Shown: positions 31,801 through 40,784, numbered from the stretch's first letter. The stretch: 49,675 nt of DNA from JAYPUG01 sp038117265 (GCA_038117265.1 JAYOFO010000011.1:1-49675), one strand, 5' to 3'. The notes: generated by a model not told the origin, from the letters alone. Numbers and translations are program-made.

Positions 31801-33771
31801 GCGTGGGAATCCGTCAAGCGCCACTTCCGCGAGATCGGGCACGACACGCAGACCCAGGACTTCACGGTCGTCGGCGTCGGCGACATGTCGGGCGACGTGT
31901 TCGGCAACGGGATGCTCCTGTCGAAGCACATCCGGCTGGTCGGCGCGTTCAACCACCTGCACATCTTCATCGATCCCGATCCCGATCCGGCGAAGAGCCA
32001 CGCCGAGCGCAAGCGGCTGTTCAACCTGCCGCGCTCGAACTGGGCCGACTATGACGAGAAGCTGATCTCGAAGGGGGGCGGCGTTTTTGCGCGCGCGGCC
32101 AAGTCGATCAAGCTGTCGCGCGAGATGAAGGATCTGCTCGGCGTCAATCGCGAGCAGATGACGCCCAACGAACTGATCCGCGCGCTGCTCGTGTGCGAGG
32201 CCGACCTGCTCTGGTTCGGCGGGATCGGGACCTATGTGAAGGCGTCGTCCGAATCCCATGCCGATGCCGATGACCGGTCGAACGATGCGGTGCGGATCGA
32301 CGCGCGGGATCTTCGCTGCAAGGTCATCGGCGAGGGCGCGAACCTGGGCGTGACGCAGCGCGGGCGCATCGAGTATGCGCGCGGCGGCGGCCGTCTCAAC
32401 ACCGACTTCATCGACAATTCGGCGGGCGTCGACTGCTCGGACCACGAGGTCAACATCAAGATCGCGCTGGCCGACGTGATGGCCGGCGGCAAGATGGGCC
32501 TGGATGCGCGCGACGCGCTGCTCGAGAAGATGACCGACGAGGTCGCGCAGCTGGTCCTCAACGACAATTACCTGCAGACCCAGGCGATCTCGCAGGCCGA
32601 ACGCCATGCGCCCGAGCTGCTCGAGACCCAGTGGCGCGTGATGCGGGTGCTCGAGCGGCGCGGACTCCTGGACCGGGCGATCGAGCGCCTGCCCAACGAT
32701 GACGAGATGGCGGATCGCCAGGCCGAAGGGCTGGGGCTGTTCCGTCCCGAGTATGCGGTCCTGTTCTCGCACGCCAAGATCGCGCTCTATGGCGACCTGC
32801 TGCCGACCGACGTGCCCGACGACCCCTACCTCGTGCGCGACCTCGCCCGGTACTTTCCGGAGCCGATCCGCGAGGCCTTCGCGGAGGAAATCGCGCGTCA
32901 CCGGCTGCACCGCGAGATCATTGCGACCTATGTGACCAACTCGCTGGTCAACCGGGTGGGTGCGGCGTTCGTCCGCGACCTGGTCGACAGGCTCGGCGCC
33001 GCGCCGGGCGACATTGTGCGATCGTATGTCGTCGCCCGCGACGTGTTCGATCTGCGCCCGATCTGGCGCGACATCGAGGCCCTCGATCTGAAGATTTCGA
33101 CGGACACCCAGTCGGACATGGCCTATCGGCTCGAAATGTTGGTCGAGCGCATGACGACCTGGTTCTTCAACCATGCGCGCCGGCCGCTGGACATCGCTGA
33201 CACGATCGAACGGTATGCGCCCGGCGTGCGCGAGCTGATGGACCACCTGCCCGAGATCGTTACGGCGGAAGACCGCAGCGACATCGACAGGCAGTCGAAC
33301 GCGCTTGTGAAGGCCGGCGTCCCCAAGGCGCTGGCCCGCAAGGTGGCCAGCCTCGAGTTGCTCGCCGCGGCGGGCGACGTGGTGCGAATCTCGCAGGCCT
33401 CGGGGGTGCCCGTGCTCGACACGGGGCGTATCTATTTCGAGCTCGGGTCGCGCCTGGGCATCGACTGGATGCGCCACGCATCGAAGACGCTGGCGCCGGG
33501 ATCCGAATGGGAGAAGCTGGCCGTCGATTCGATCGTCGACGACAGCTATCGCCACCAGTCGGAACTCACCAACCGGGTGCTCGACGTCGCCGGCGGCGGC
33601 ACGCTGGGCGCGCGGGCGGCCGAGGGAATGATCGCGACCTGGATCGAATCGCGAAACGGCGCGGTCGAGCGCACCTGCCAGCTCCTCGGCGAACTGCGCG
33701 AGAACGAGAGCGTCGACCTGGCCATGCTGGCCGTTGCGAACGGGCAATTGCGGACGTTGCTGTCCGCCTGA
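28897..33771 (+). CDS. gdhZ: NAD-specific glutamate dehydrogenase, large (180-kDa class)
   Basis: A 1624-residue enzyme that oxidatively deaminates glutamate to 2-oxoglutarate, feeding amino-acid carbon into the TCA cycle. It has the length and architecture of the large bacterial NAD-GDH: an N-terminal ACT-like regulatory region (about 1-500), a catalytic core with PVGAKGGFVCKQ (Lys854) and a nucleotide-binding fold VVGVGDMSGDVFGNGM (992-1007), and a long helical C-terminal region. Other recognisable parts are DHFTFLGYREY, GGIRWSDRREDFRTEILGLQ and GEGANLGVTQRGRIEYA. It is cytoplasmic. The start ATG 28897 (MATRTSTQKKN) is the first in frame, 172 bases from the divergent broken gene. No frameshift or stop is seen over 4.9 kb, which argues against generally poor sequence quality here. 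Confidence 0.95.
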   Translation: MATRTSTQKKNLVGRAARLAAKHAKGDEAKALGAFVRDYYVNVPPFDIATMEAPALFAAARSFRTFAQKRLPGEPLIRVFNPREADHGWTSTHTVIEVVTDDMPFLVDSVTAELNYQGLTVHLIIHPIFHVARSASGALTACGARAGADRHAESFMHFEVDEQSDPEALARLTARLEQILEDVRAAVEDWRAMRARVSDVLGEFDGKLPKVAKDEAAETRAFVEWLLDDHFTFLGYREYSFTGSGARQHLKSEPKALGVLRQAERSIFESWADDAPPPDDVRSFIHQPQLVMITKANQRASVHRRVHMDVIGLKTFDAGGNVSGIRIIAGLFTSSAYSRSAENIPMLRRKVTRTIKAAGFPPASHDGKALAHILETYPREELLQIEEDVLLDHAMGILHLQERQRTALFVRQDPFKRYVTALVFVPRDRYDTDLRMALAAILEEAFAGTCVAFFPEFGTESVLAQILFVIKTGPDGTPAHDIEAIEADLREATRTWEDHLREALVAARGEESGLVMYHRYGQAFAAAYRERYSPETAVVDVALIDAARVSGRLQLNLHCAPDAAPHEVRLKLYHAGTPLPLSDVIPMLENMGLKVIGEEPSQVTYHYGEGAGGAWIHDFSMQSRAGAAIDLDTVRDPFHDCFLRVFEGSIADDGFNNLVLGAGLEWREILILRAYCKFLLQSRIPFSQAYMEETLAKNPKLAGMIVEKFVARFDPDMAGQAASARRLKKLDRAFMDGLDGVVNLDEDRILRRFANAVDATLRTNFYMRDEDGAHQPYASFKFDSARVDELPEPRPKKEIFVYSPRMEGCHLRGGDVARGGIRWSDRREDFRTEILGLQKAQTVKNAVIVPVGAKGGFVCKQLPEPMGDPQADRQATQDEVVACYSTLIRGLLDITDNLVDGAIVPPRDVVRLDGDDPYLVVAADKGTATFSDIANGISADYGFWLGDAFASGGSAGYDHKKMAITARGAWESVKRHFREIGHDTQTQDFTVVGVGDMSGDVFGNGMLLSKHIRLVGAFNHLHIFIDPDPDPAKSHAERKRLFNLPRSNWADYDEKLISKGGGVFARAAKSIKLSREMKDLLGVNREQMTPNELIRALLVCEADLLWFGGIGTYVKASSESHADADDRSNDAVRIDARDLRCKVIGEGANLGVTQRGRIEYARGGGRLNTDFIDNSAGVDCSDHEVNIKIALADVMAGGKMGLDARDALLEKMTDEVAQLVLNDNYLQTQAISQAERHAPELLETQWRVMRVLERRGLLDRAIERLPNDDEMADRQAEGLGLFRPEYAVLFSHAKIALYGDLLPTDVPDDPYLVRDLARYFPEPIREAFAEEIARHRLHREIIATYVTNSLVNRVGAAFVRDLVDRLGAAPGDIVRSYVVARDVFDLRPIWRDIEALDLKISTDTQSDMAYRLEMLVERMTTWFFNHARRPLDIADTIERYAPGVRELMDHLPEIVTAEDRSDIDRQSNALVKAGVPKALARKVASLELLAAAGDVVRISQASGVPVLDTGRIYFELGSRLGIDWMRHASKTLAPGSEWEKLAVDSIVDDSYRHQSELTNRVLDVAGGGTLGARAAEGMIATWIESRNGAVERTCQLLGELRENESVDLAMLAVANGQLRTLLSA

Positions 33772-33799
33772 CCTGTTGGATTCGCATGGCCCGGGGCGG

Positions 33800-33822
33800 C
33801 CCGGCTGCGCTAAACAGCCGGG
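33800..33822 (+). terminator. Hairpin after the glutamate dehydrogenase gene
   Basis: CCCGGCTG and CAGCCGGG pair around a 7-base loop, 29 bases past the gdhZ stop. It lacks a T-run, so it is at best a weak or Rho-assisted terminator. Confidence 0.4.
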
Positions 33823-33859
33823 CGGCCTGTTGCCGCGTGCGTGAGCCAATGGGGCGCCC

Positions 33860-34768
33860 TTGAGTTTCGAGAACGAGAACGCGGCCGGGAGACTGGCCCT
33901 GCTGGCGGCGCTGGCCGCGTGCCTGTCGACGGCGCTCGGCGGGTCGGCGTTCGTGGCGATGCGTTTCCTCGTCACCGAAACCGAACCGGTGACGATCGCG
34001 TTCCTGCGCAACGGGATCGCGGCGGTCGTCCTCGGTGCGGTGGCGCTGGCCGTGGTGCGGCGCTGGCCCTCACCGCGCGAGCTTCTGGTGATGGGCGCGA
34101 TGGGTGCGCTGTTCTTCGGCGGGCTGCAGTTCATCTTTGCCAATGCGCTGACCTTCACGACCGCCTCGCGCGGGGCGCTTGCCTATACCACCACCCCCTT
34201 TCTGACCCTGGCCATCGCCGCGCTGTTCGGGATCGAACGGCCGACGCGGATGAAGGTCGCCGGTATCGTACTGGCGACCGGCGGGGTCGTCGTGGCGCTC
34301 GGCCAGAATGCCGGCGCCCCGCCGGATGCGTGGATCGGCGACGGGCTGATCCTGGTGGGTGCGGTAATCACGTCGAGCTACAATGTCTGGTCGAACCGCT
34401 GGCTCCGCGTGCATTCGCCGCTGGTTGCGGTGGTGACCGGCGTGGTGCCGGGCTCGGCCCTTCTTTTCGTGATCGCGCAGGCCACCGGGGCGCCGACCTT
34501 TGCGCCCGATCTCTCACCGACCGGGTGGGCCGCCGTCGCGTTTCTCGGCATCGGCGCGGCGGTGCTGTCCTACACGCTCTGGCTGTGGGCGCTTCGCCAC
34601 ACCACGCCGACCCTCGTCTCGGTCGCGCTGCCCATGAACCCGTTGATGGCGCTGCTGTGGGGCGCGCTGTTGCTGGGTGAACAGGTGACCGTATCGATGA
34701 TCGCCGGCTTTGTGCTGGTCATCGCCGGCATCGCGGTGACCAACTGGCGCCGTCGTCCGCGGGCGTGA
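33860..34768 (+). CDS. EamA/DMT family transporter 1
   Basis: A 302-residue drug/metabolite-superfamily exporter with ten hydrophobic helices in two EamA repeats (about 12-140 and 155-295). Typical features are AFVAMRFLVTETEPVTIAFL in the first helix pair, LTFTTASRGALAYTTTPFLT and, in the second repeat, WLWALRHTTPTLVSVALPMN. Substrates of the family include amino acids, purines and other metabolites; none can be assigned. The frame has no ATG at its beginning; TTG 33860 (read as Met-Ser-Phe-Glu-Asn) gives the expected N-terminus. Its stop overlaps the start of the next EamA gene (GTGA). Confidence 0.82.
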   Translation: MSFENENAAGRLALLAALAACLSTALGGSAFVAMRFLVTETEPVTIAFLRNGIAAVVLGAVALAVVRRWPSPRELLVMGAMGALFFGGLQFIFANALTFTTASRGALAYTTTPFLTLAIAALFGIERPTRMKVAGIVLATGGVVVALGQNAGAPPDAWIGDGLILVGAVITSSYNVWSNRWLRVHSPLVAVVTGVVPGSALLFVIAQATGAPTFAPDLSPTGWAAVAFLGIGAAVLSYTLWLWALRHTTPTLVSVALPMNPLMALLWGALLLGEQVTVSMIAGFVLVIAGIAVTNWRRRPRA

Positions 34769-35721
34769 CCGTGAGCCGTCCACCCGATCCGACCGGACAC
34801 GAGTACCCGCTCGCCGGTGCCGCCGCGGTCGCGGCGGTCCTGGCGACCTTCTCGGCGGGCACCACCCTGGGCGCCATCCGGTTCGTCGGCCCGGAATCCG
34901 ATGCCTTCACGATCACCTTCCTGCGTATCGCGATTGGCGCGGCGATCCTGCTGCCGCTGGCACTCGTCTTCGCGCGCGGATGGCCGCGCGGGCGCGACCT
35001 GTTCGTCCTCGCGGGCTTCGGCGTGGCGATGTTCGGGGTGAGCCAGTGGCTGGTCTCGGCCTCGCTGATCCATACCTCTGCTGCGCGCGGCGGCATCCTG
35101 GCCTCGACCGTGCCGTTCATGACCCTGGCGCTGGCCGCGGCGCTCGGTGCCGAGCGACTGACCTGGTTGAAGGGGTTCGGGGTCGCCGTCGCGACCTTCG
35201 GCGTGGCGCTGGCGCTGTGGCGTGACGCCAGCGCGGTGCCTGGCGGTTGGGTCGGCGACCTCTACATGCTCGCGGCCTCGGCGGTGCTGTCGGTCTATAA
35301 CGTGGTCAGCCGCGATATCATTCGACGCTACCCGCCGCTGATCTTCGTCGTGTGCAACATGATCCCGGGCGCGGTCGTGCTGTTCGTTGTCGGCCTGCTG
35401 GTCGGTGCACCGGTCACCGAACTTGAATTCTCGGGGAACGGCTGGTTGGCGATCGCCTATATCGGCATCGCAGGCAGCGCCGGGACCTATTTCCTCTGGT
35501 TGTGGGCGCTGCGGAACACGACGCCGACGCGCGTCGCGGTGGCACTGACCATGAATCCCGTGGGGGCGATTGCGGCGGCGGTGATCGTTCTGGGTGAGCC
35601 GATCACGCCCGGCGTGTGGGCCGGCCTCGCCTGTGTGGTCGCGGGAATCCTGATGACCAACTGGCGGCTGCGCGATGTTACCGTGACCGCGGAGCCGAGC
35701 GAGAATGACGGAATCCGCTGA
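34765..35721 (+). CDS. EamA/DMT family transporter 2
   Basis: A 318-residue paralogue of the preceding gene with the same ten-helix, two-repeat plan: LGAIRFVGPESDAFTITFLR, SLIHTSAARGGILASTVPFM and WLWALRNTTPTRVAVALTMN align point for point with its neighbour. The start is GTG 34765, overlapping the upstream TGA, so translation is coupled. The pair probably arose by tandem duplication and may act as two exporters with different substrates or as a heterodimer. It overlaps the MFS gene by 17 bases. Confidence 0.83.
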   Translation: MTVSRPPDPTGHEYPLAGAAAVAAVLATFSAGTTLGAIRFVGPESDAFTITFLRIAIGAAILLPLALVFARGWPRGRDLFVLAGFGVAMFGVSQWLVSASLIHTSAARGGILASTVPFMTLALAAALGAERLTWLKGFGVAVATFGVALALWRDASAVPGGWVGDLYMLAASAVLSVYNVVSRDIIRRYPPLIFVVCNMIPGAVVLFVVGLLVGAPVTELEFSGNGWLAIAYIGIAGSAGTYFLWLWALRNTTPTRVAVALTMNPVGAIAAAVIVLGEPITPGVWAGLACVVAGILMTNWRLRDVTVTAEPSENDGIR

Positions 35722-36795
35722 ACCCCGGATCACCGAGCGGCGCGGCGTCGCCGCCTGGTGCGTCTACGATTGGGCGAACTCGCCGTTTCCCGCGATCGTC
35801 CTGACCTTCGTGATCCCCGCCTACTTCGCCGATGCGGTGGTCGGCGATGCCGCGCGCGCCACCACCCAGTGGGCGGTGATAACGGGCGTGGCCGCCCTCG
35901 CGATCGCGCTGGCGAGCCCGCTACTGGGGGCGATCGCCGACCAGGGCCGGCGGCGCAAGCCATGGCTCGGATTCTTCACGGTGATCATGGCGGCCGGCTC
36001 GCTCGCGCTGTGGTTCGTCCACCCGCGGCCCGACGACGGCTGGCTGCTGCTGGCGCTGGTGGGTGTCACCGTGGTCGCGTTCGAACTGTCGATGGTCTTC
36101 TACAATGCGCTCTTGCCCAGCCTCGTCTCGGGTGCCTGGCTGGGACGTATCTCGGGCTGGGCCTGGGGGCTCGGCTATTTCGGGGGGGCGGCGGCCTGCT
36201 TCTGGTGCTGTTCGGCTTCGTGCTCGCCGCCCCGCCGCCGTTCGGCCTCGACGGGGCGGCGAACCGGCTCGAGAACGTTCGCGTCGCCGGGCCCATCGTC
36301 GCCGCCTGGCTCGTCGTCTTCTGCCTGCCGCTCTTCCTCTGGACGCCCGACCCGCGCGGCCGCGGGCTGGCGGCGGGCCCGGCGATCCGCACGGGCCTGG
36401 CGGAGCTGGTGACGACCCTCCGCAACCTGCCGAACCACTCGGAACTTTGGCGCTACCTGCTGGCGCGGATGTTCTTCATCGACGGCCTCAACACGCTGTT
36501 CGCCTTCGGTGGCGTGTTCGCCGCGGGCACCTTCGGCATGTCGGTCGCGGAGGTCATTGGCTTCGGCCTCGTCTTCAACGTCACGGCCGGCCTCGGCGCC
36601 TTCGGCTTCGGCTGGGTCGACGACCGGATTGGTGCGAAGCGGCCGATCCTGATCGGGCTCGCGGGCCTGGTCGTCGCCGCGGTCACGGCGGCGACCGGCA
36701 GCCAGCGCTGGGGCATGGCGACGGTGCTGCCGTTCCTGCTGATCGGCGCGGCGATGCTGGCGGTTTGGGTGCGCGAACCCGGCCGGCGCGCCTAG
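35705..36795 (+). pseudogene. UMF1-type MFS transporter, frameshifted at a G7 run
   Basis: The frame from ATG 35705 starts as an MFS protein of the UMF1/Atg22-like type (GVAAWCVYDWANSPFPAIVL, then LLGAIADQGRRRKPWLG and WAWGLGYFGG). At the seven-G run 36182-36188 the membrane-protein sequence leaves this frame, which then becomes Ser/Arg-rich and ends at 36412. It continues in the next frame with LLLVLFGFVLAAP, WLVVFCLPLFLWTPDP and GLVFNVTAGLGAFGFGW to the TAG at 36795. One extra G would restore a single frame of about 364 codons. The restored protein is slightly shorter than usual (about 400-450). As sequenced no full transporter is made. Slippage in the G run, decay or a sequencing indel are all possible. 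Confidence 0.82.
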
Positions 36796-37115
36796 CCGGC
36801 GAGCCTGACGGCGGTGCCCGTGGCGACGACCATCAGCATCGAGCCCTTCTCGCCGACCACCTCGTAGTCGAGGCTGACGCCGATCACGGCGTCCGCGCTG
36901 CGGTCGGCGGCGTCGAGTTCCAGATGTTCGAGCGCATGTTCGCGCGCACCGGCCAGCACCTTCTCGTAGCTGCCCGACCGGCCGCCGACGATGTCGCGGA
37001 CCGAGGCGAACAGGTCGCGCACGATGTTGGCGCCGACGACGGCCTCGCCGGTGCAGATGCCCAGATATTCGGCGACGGCGCGGTTCTCGACGGCGCCCGT
37101 GGTGGTGATGATCAT
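36792..37115 (-). CDS. YbjQ/UPF0145 family protein
   Basis: A 107-residue protein of the YbjQ (UPF0145, heavy-metal-binding-like) family: VVGANIVRDLFASVRDIVGG, YEKVLAGAREHALEHLE and ADAVIGVSLDYEVV are the three conserved blocks. It forms a small oligomeric fold, and the function is unknown. The start ATG 37115 (MIITTTGAVENR) is preceded by AGGAGGG. It lies 29 bases downstream of purH on the same strand and may be read through from it. Its stop shares a palindromic CTAG with the stop of the convergent MFS gene. Confidence 0.87.
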   Translation of the reverse strand: MIITTTGAVENRAVAEYLGICTGEAVVGANIVRDLFASVRDIVGGRSGSYEKVLAGAREHALEHLELDAADRSADAVIGVSLDYEVVGEKGSMLMVVATGTAVRLAG

Positions 37116-37144
37116 GGCGGGCCCTCCTGCCTTTCGGTCCGGTA

Positions 37145-38731
37145 TCAGTGGCGGAAGTGGCGCATGCCGGTGAACACCATCGCGATGCCCGCCTCGTCGG
37201 CGGCCGCGATGACCTCGTCGTCGCGCACCGATCCGCCCGGCTGGATGACCGCCGTCGCGCCCGCCTCGATGGTGGTCAGCAGCCCGTCGGGGAACGGGAA
37301 GAAGGCGTCCGATGCGGCGACCGAGCCCTGCGTGAGCGGGGTGTTCTCGCCGGCGGCCTCGGCCGCCTCGCGCGACTTGTGGGCGGCGATTCGTGCGGCG
37401 TCGACCCGGCTCATCTGGCCAGCGCCGATCCCGACGGTGGCCCCGCCCTTCGCGTAGACGATGGTGTTCGACTTGACGTGCTTGCCGACGGTGAAGGCGA
37501 ACAGCATGTCCGCGATCTCCTGGTCGCTCGGCGCGCGCCGGGTCACCACCTTCAGGTCGGCCGCACCGATGTGGCCGGCATCGCGGTCCTGCAGCAGGAA
37601 GCCGCCGGCCAGCGGCTTGACGTAGCGGCCGGTCGCGCGCGGATCGGGCATGCCGCCCGTCAGCATGAGGCGCAGATTCTCTTTCGCGGCGAACACCTTG
37701 CGCGAATCGGCGTCGGCGTCGGGTGCGATCACCACCTCGGTGAAGATCTCGGTGATCGCCTCGGCCAGCGCGCCATCCAGCGCGCGGTTGACGGCGACGA
37801 TGCCGCCGAAGGCGCTGACCGGGTCGCACTTGCGGGCGGCGCGATAGGTCGCGACCAGATCGTCGCCTGTGGCGACACCGCACGGGTTGGCGTGCTTGAT
37901 GATCGCGACGGCGGGGGCGTCGAACTCGGCCACCAGCTCGAACGCGGCATCGGCATCGCCCAGATTGTTGTAGCTGAGTTCCTTGCCCTGGACCTGGTTG
38001 GCCAGCGCCACGCCGGGGCGTGGCGCGCCGCCGATATAGAGCGCGGCCTGCTGGTGCGGGTTCTCGCCGTAGCGCAGCACGCCGGCGCGCCGGCCCGAGA
38101 CGATGTGGGTCTCGGCGAAGTCCTCGCCCAGCTCGCCCGACAGCCACGCCGTGATGGCGCCGTCATAGGCGGCCGTGCGCGCATAGGCCTTGGCGGCGAG
38201 GCGCCGGCGCAGGTCGGCCGGCAGCTTGCCGCCGTTGGCATCGAGCGCGGCGATCACCGCGTCGTAGTCGGACGGGTCGGTCACCACGGCGACGAAGGCG
38301 TGGTTTTTGGCCGCCGCGCGGATCATCGCGGGGCCGCCGATGTCGATGTTCTCGACGCAGGTGTCGTAGTCCGCGCCCGAAGCGACGGTGGCCTCGAACG
38401 GGTAGAGGTTGATGACCACCAGGTCGATCCCGCCGATCCCGTGCGTCTCCATCGCGGCCCGGTCCTCGGCGTTGTCGCGCCGGGCCAGGATGCCGCCATG
38501 GATCTTGGGGTGCAGGGTCTTGACCCGCCCGTCCATGATCTCGGGGAAGCCCGTATAGTCGGCGACCTCGGTCACGGGAACGCCCGCGTCCGACAGGGCG
38601 CGCGCCGAGCCGCCGGTGGACAGGATCTCGACGCCGTGGCGCGCGAGCGCCGCACCCAGGTCGGTCAGGTTGGACTTGTCGGAAACGGAAATGATCGCAC
38701 GCGCGATCGGCGTGTCGCTGTTGCTTGGCAC
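37145..38731 (-). CDS. purH: Bifunctional AICAR transformylase / IMP cyclohydrolase
   Basis: PurH carries out the last two steps of purine synthesis: formylation of AICAR with 10-formyl-tetrahydrofolate and ring closure to IMP. The 528-residue length is normal. The N-terminal IMP cyclohydrolase domain is clear (AIISVSDKSNLTDLGAALAR, ILSTGGSARAL, MDGRVKTLHPKIHGGILARR). The transformylase domain has RYGENPHQQAALY, the catalytic Lys-His in AIIKHANPCGVATGDD, and DAFFPFPDGL near the end. The start is probably the GTG at 38731 (read as Met-Pro-Ser-Asn-Ser-Asp); no ATG fits better. It lies 60 bases downstream of the dehydratase gene on the same strand. Confidence 0.96.
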   Translation of the reverse strand: MPSNSDTPIARAIISVSDKSNLTDLGAALARHGVEILSTGGSARALSDAGVPVTEVADYTGFPEIMDGRVKTLHPKIHGGILARRDNAEDRAAMETHGIGGIDLVVINLYPFEATVASGADYDTCVENIDIGGPAMIRAAAKNHAFVAVVTDPSDYDAVIAALDANGGKLPADLRRRLAAKAYARTAAYDGAITAWLSGELGEDFAETHIVSGRRAGVLRYGENPHQQAALYIGGAPRPGVALANQVQGKELSYNNLGDADAAFELVAEFDAPAVAIIKHANPCGVATGDDLVATYRAARKCDPVSAFGGIVAVNRALDGALAEAITEIFTEVVIAPDADADSRKVFAAKENLRLMLTGGMPDPRATGRYVKPLAGGFLLQDRDAGHIGAADLKVVTRRAPSDQEIADMLFAFTVGKHVKSNTIVYAKGGATVGIGAGQMSRVDAARIAAHKSREAAEAAGENTPLTQGSVAASDAFFPFPDGLLTTIEAGATAVIQPGGSVRDDEVIAAADEAGIAMVFTGMRHFRH

Positions 38732-38791
38732 CGGTGTGGGGTTCCTTCGTCGAGTGCTTGGGTTGCGGGACGTCCGGGCCAGGGTACGGGG

Positions 38792-40705
38792 TTACTTCGC
38801 GGCGGCCGCGCCGTCGGCGGCGCCCGCCTGGAACTCGGGCACCAGGTGGGACAGCAGCGAACGGCATGCCGCATTGTTGTTGTCGCGCGCCGCAGCGCAG
38901 ATTTCGTCGATCGCGCGCTTGAGCACCTCGCGATCGGCAACACGGGGCGTGGCGACGCGGATCGCGGCATTGTTGGTGGGCGCAAGGCTTTCGGCGTCGT
39001 GGAACAGCTCCTCGTAGAGCTTCTCGCCCGGCCGCAGACCGACGATCTCGATCGCGACATCCTCGTGCGGGCGCTTGCCGGCGAGCCGGATCATCTGCTC
39101 GGCGAGGTCCATGATCCGCACCGGTTCGCCCATGTCGAGGACGAAGATGCCGCCCTCGGCGACATGGTCGGCGGCGCCCAGCGCGGAGGCCTGCAGGACG
39201 AGCTCGACGGCCTCGCGGGCGGTCATGAAGTAGCGCGTGATGTCGGGGTGGGTGACCGTCAGCGGCCCGCCGGCGGCGAGCTGGCGCTCGAACAGCGGGA
39301 CGACGGAGCCGGTCGAGCCGAGCACGTTGCCGAAACGGACCGTCAGGAAGCGGCAGCCATCGGCCTCGCGCGCTCGGTCGAGGGCCTGGCAGTAGCTTTC
39401 GGCGACGCGCTTGGTCGCGCCCATGGCACTGGACGGGTTGACGGCCTTGTCGGTCGAGATCAGCACCATCGCGCGGGTTCCGTACTCGCGCGCCAGGTCG
39501 GCGACGGTGCGCGAGCCGGCAATGTTGGTCAGCACGCCCTCGGCGGTGTGGGATTCGACGATCGGCACATGCTTCAGCGCCGCGGCGTGGAACACGAGTT
39601 CGGGGCGGGTTTTGGCAAAGACATCGGCCATCGCCTTGCGGCTGCGCACATCGGCGAGGCGCGCCATGTGTGTCAGGCCCGCCGCCGTCTCGCCGATCTC
39701 GAGGTCGATCGCGTAGAGGTTGAACTCCGAATTGTCGACGAGGACGAGCTGGGCAGGCGCGAGCGCGGCGATCTGGCGCGCAAGCTCGCTGCCGATGGTG
39801 CCGCCGGCCCCCGTGACGAGGACCCGGCGCCCGGCGACCAGCGCCTGCATCGCCGGGCGGTCGAGCACGGCCTGCGGCCGGCCCAGCAGATCCTCAACCG
39901 CCACGGGCTTGACCTCGATGCCGTCGACCAGCCCGCTGTGGAACTCGGTCAGGCGCGGCAGGCGCGCCATGGTCATGCCGTGTTCCTCGGCCAGGTCGAG
40001 CAGGTGTCGCATGTAGGCCGGGTCGAGGCCGCGCTTGGTGACGATGAGCCGCTGCGGGCGTTCGCCGCGCAGCGCCAGCCGGCGCATGACGCCGGCCAGG
40101 TCCTCGGGCGTGCCCATCACCAGGACGTTGCGGATCTGGCGGCCGACGCGCCGTCCCTTCTCGTCCAGCACGGCGATCACGCGATAGGCCGCACCCGGCT
40201 GGCGGCCGACCTCGCGGATGAATGTCTCGGCCTCGTCGCCCGCACCCACCAGAACAACCGGTACGCCCGGCTTGCCGGTGCCGTCGGCCGCGATCTCGAA
40301 GTGCCGGTCCTTGAACAGGCGGTACACGAAGCGCGGCCCGCCGAGCAGCGCCATCAGCAGGAACCAGTTGATCACCGGCAGCGAGCGCGGCAGGAACTCC
40401 GCGCGCGAGGTGATGAACAGAATCGGCACGAAGATGAGGACCGCCAGGGTCACCGCCTTGGTGATCTGGATCAGGTCGTTCATCGAGGCGTAGCGCCAGA
40501 TGCCCCGGTAGAGCCCCATCGGCCAGAAGACGGCCGCTGCAATGACGGCGAACAGGGCCGTGCTCTGGATAACGAACCCGATCGGCACCGAGTCGATCGA
40601 GGCGCCCATGCGCAGCCACAACGACAACGGCAGCGAGATCGCCGCCATGAAAATGTCGTGCGCATAGGCGATCTTCGCCCGGCCAAGCCGAAAATGAACG
40701 CGCAT
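38792..40705 (-). CDS. Membrane-bound nucleotide-sugar 4,6-dehydratase (WbpM/CapD/PglF family)
   Basis: A 637-residue polysaccharide-synthesis enzyme, the family's full length. About four N-terminal membrane helices (residues 12-120) precede a degenerate Rossmann domain (VPVVLVGAGDEAETFIRE) and the catalytic SDR domain with VLVTGAGGTIGSELARQIA. The active site has STDKAVNPSSAMGATKR, where Met replaces the usual SDR tyrosine, as in WbpM and PglF, together with AALKHVPIVE. It probably dehydrates UDP-GlcNAc to a 4-keto-6-deoxy sugar, the entry to bacillosamine- or QuiNAc/FucNAc-type residues. It starts at ATG 40705 and ends in TAA, one of few genes here to do so. It is the last sugar gene of the leftward cluster. 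Confidence 0.9.
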   Translation of the reverse strand: MRVHFRLGRAKIAYAHDIFMAAISLPLSLWLRMGASIDSVPIGFVIQSTALFAVIAAAVFWPMGLYRGIWRYASMNDLIQITKAVTLAVLIFVPILFITSRAEFLPRSLPVINWFLLMALLGGPRFVYRLFKDRHFEIAADGTGKPGVPVVLVGAGDEAETFIREVGRQPGAAYRVIAVLDEKGRRVGRQIRNVLVMGTPEDLAGVMRRLALRGERPQRLIVTKRGLDPAYMRHLLDLAEEHGMTMARLPRLTEFHSGLVDGIEVKPVAVEDLLGRPQAVLDRPAMQALVAGRRVLVTGAGGTIGSELARQIAALAPAQLVLVDNSEFNLYAIDLEIGETAAGLTHMARLADVRSRKAMADVFAKTRPELVFHAAALKHVPIVESHTAEGVLTNIAGSRTVADLAREYGTRAMVLISTDKAVNPSSAMGATKRVAESYCQALDRAREADGCRFLTVRFGNVLGSTGSVVPLFERQLAAGGPLTVTHPDITRYFMTAREAVELVLQASALGAADHVAEGGIFVLDMGEPVRIMDLAEQMIRLAGKRPHEDVAIEIVGLRPGEKLYEELFHDAESLAPTNNAAIRVATPRVADREVLKRAIDEICAAARDNNNAACRSLLSHLVPEFQAGAADGAAAAK

Positions 40706-40784
40706 TCGCGAGGTCCCGTTGGGTGTCCCGCTTATACCATTCTGCGGACACGGGCCAAGCCCGGAAGCGGACCGTATGGAGGAC

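Noticed and set aside
30673..34158. A 1161-codon open frame on the minus strand opposite the glutamate dehydrogenase gene
   Set aside because: It mirrors the codon pattern of gdhZ. The product is Arg/His/Asp/Val-rich with no family features, and long antisense frames are expected in G+C-rich genes.
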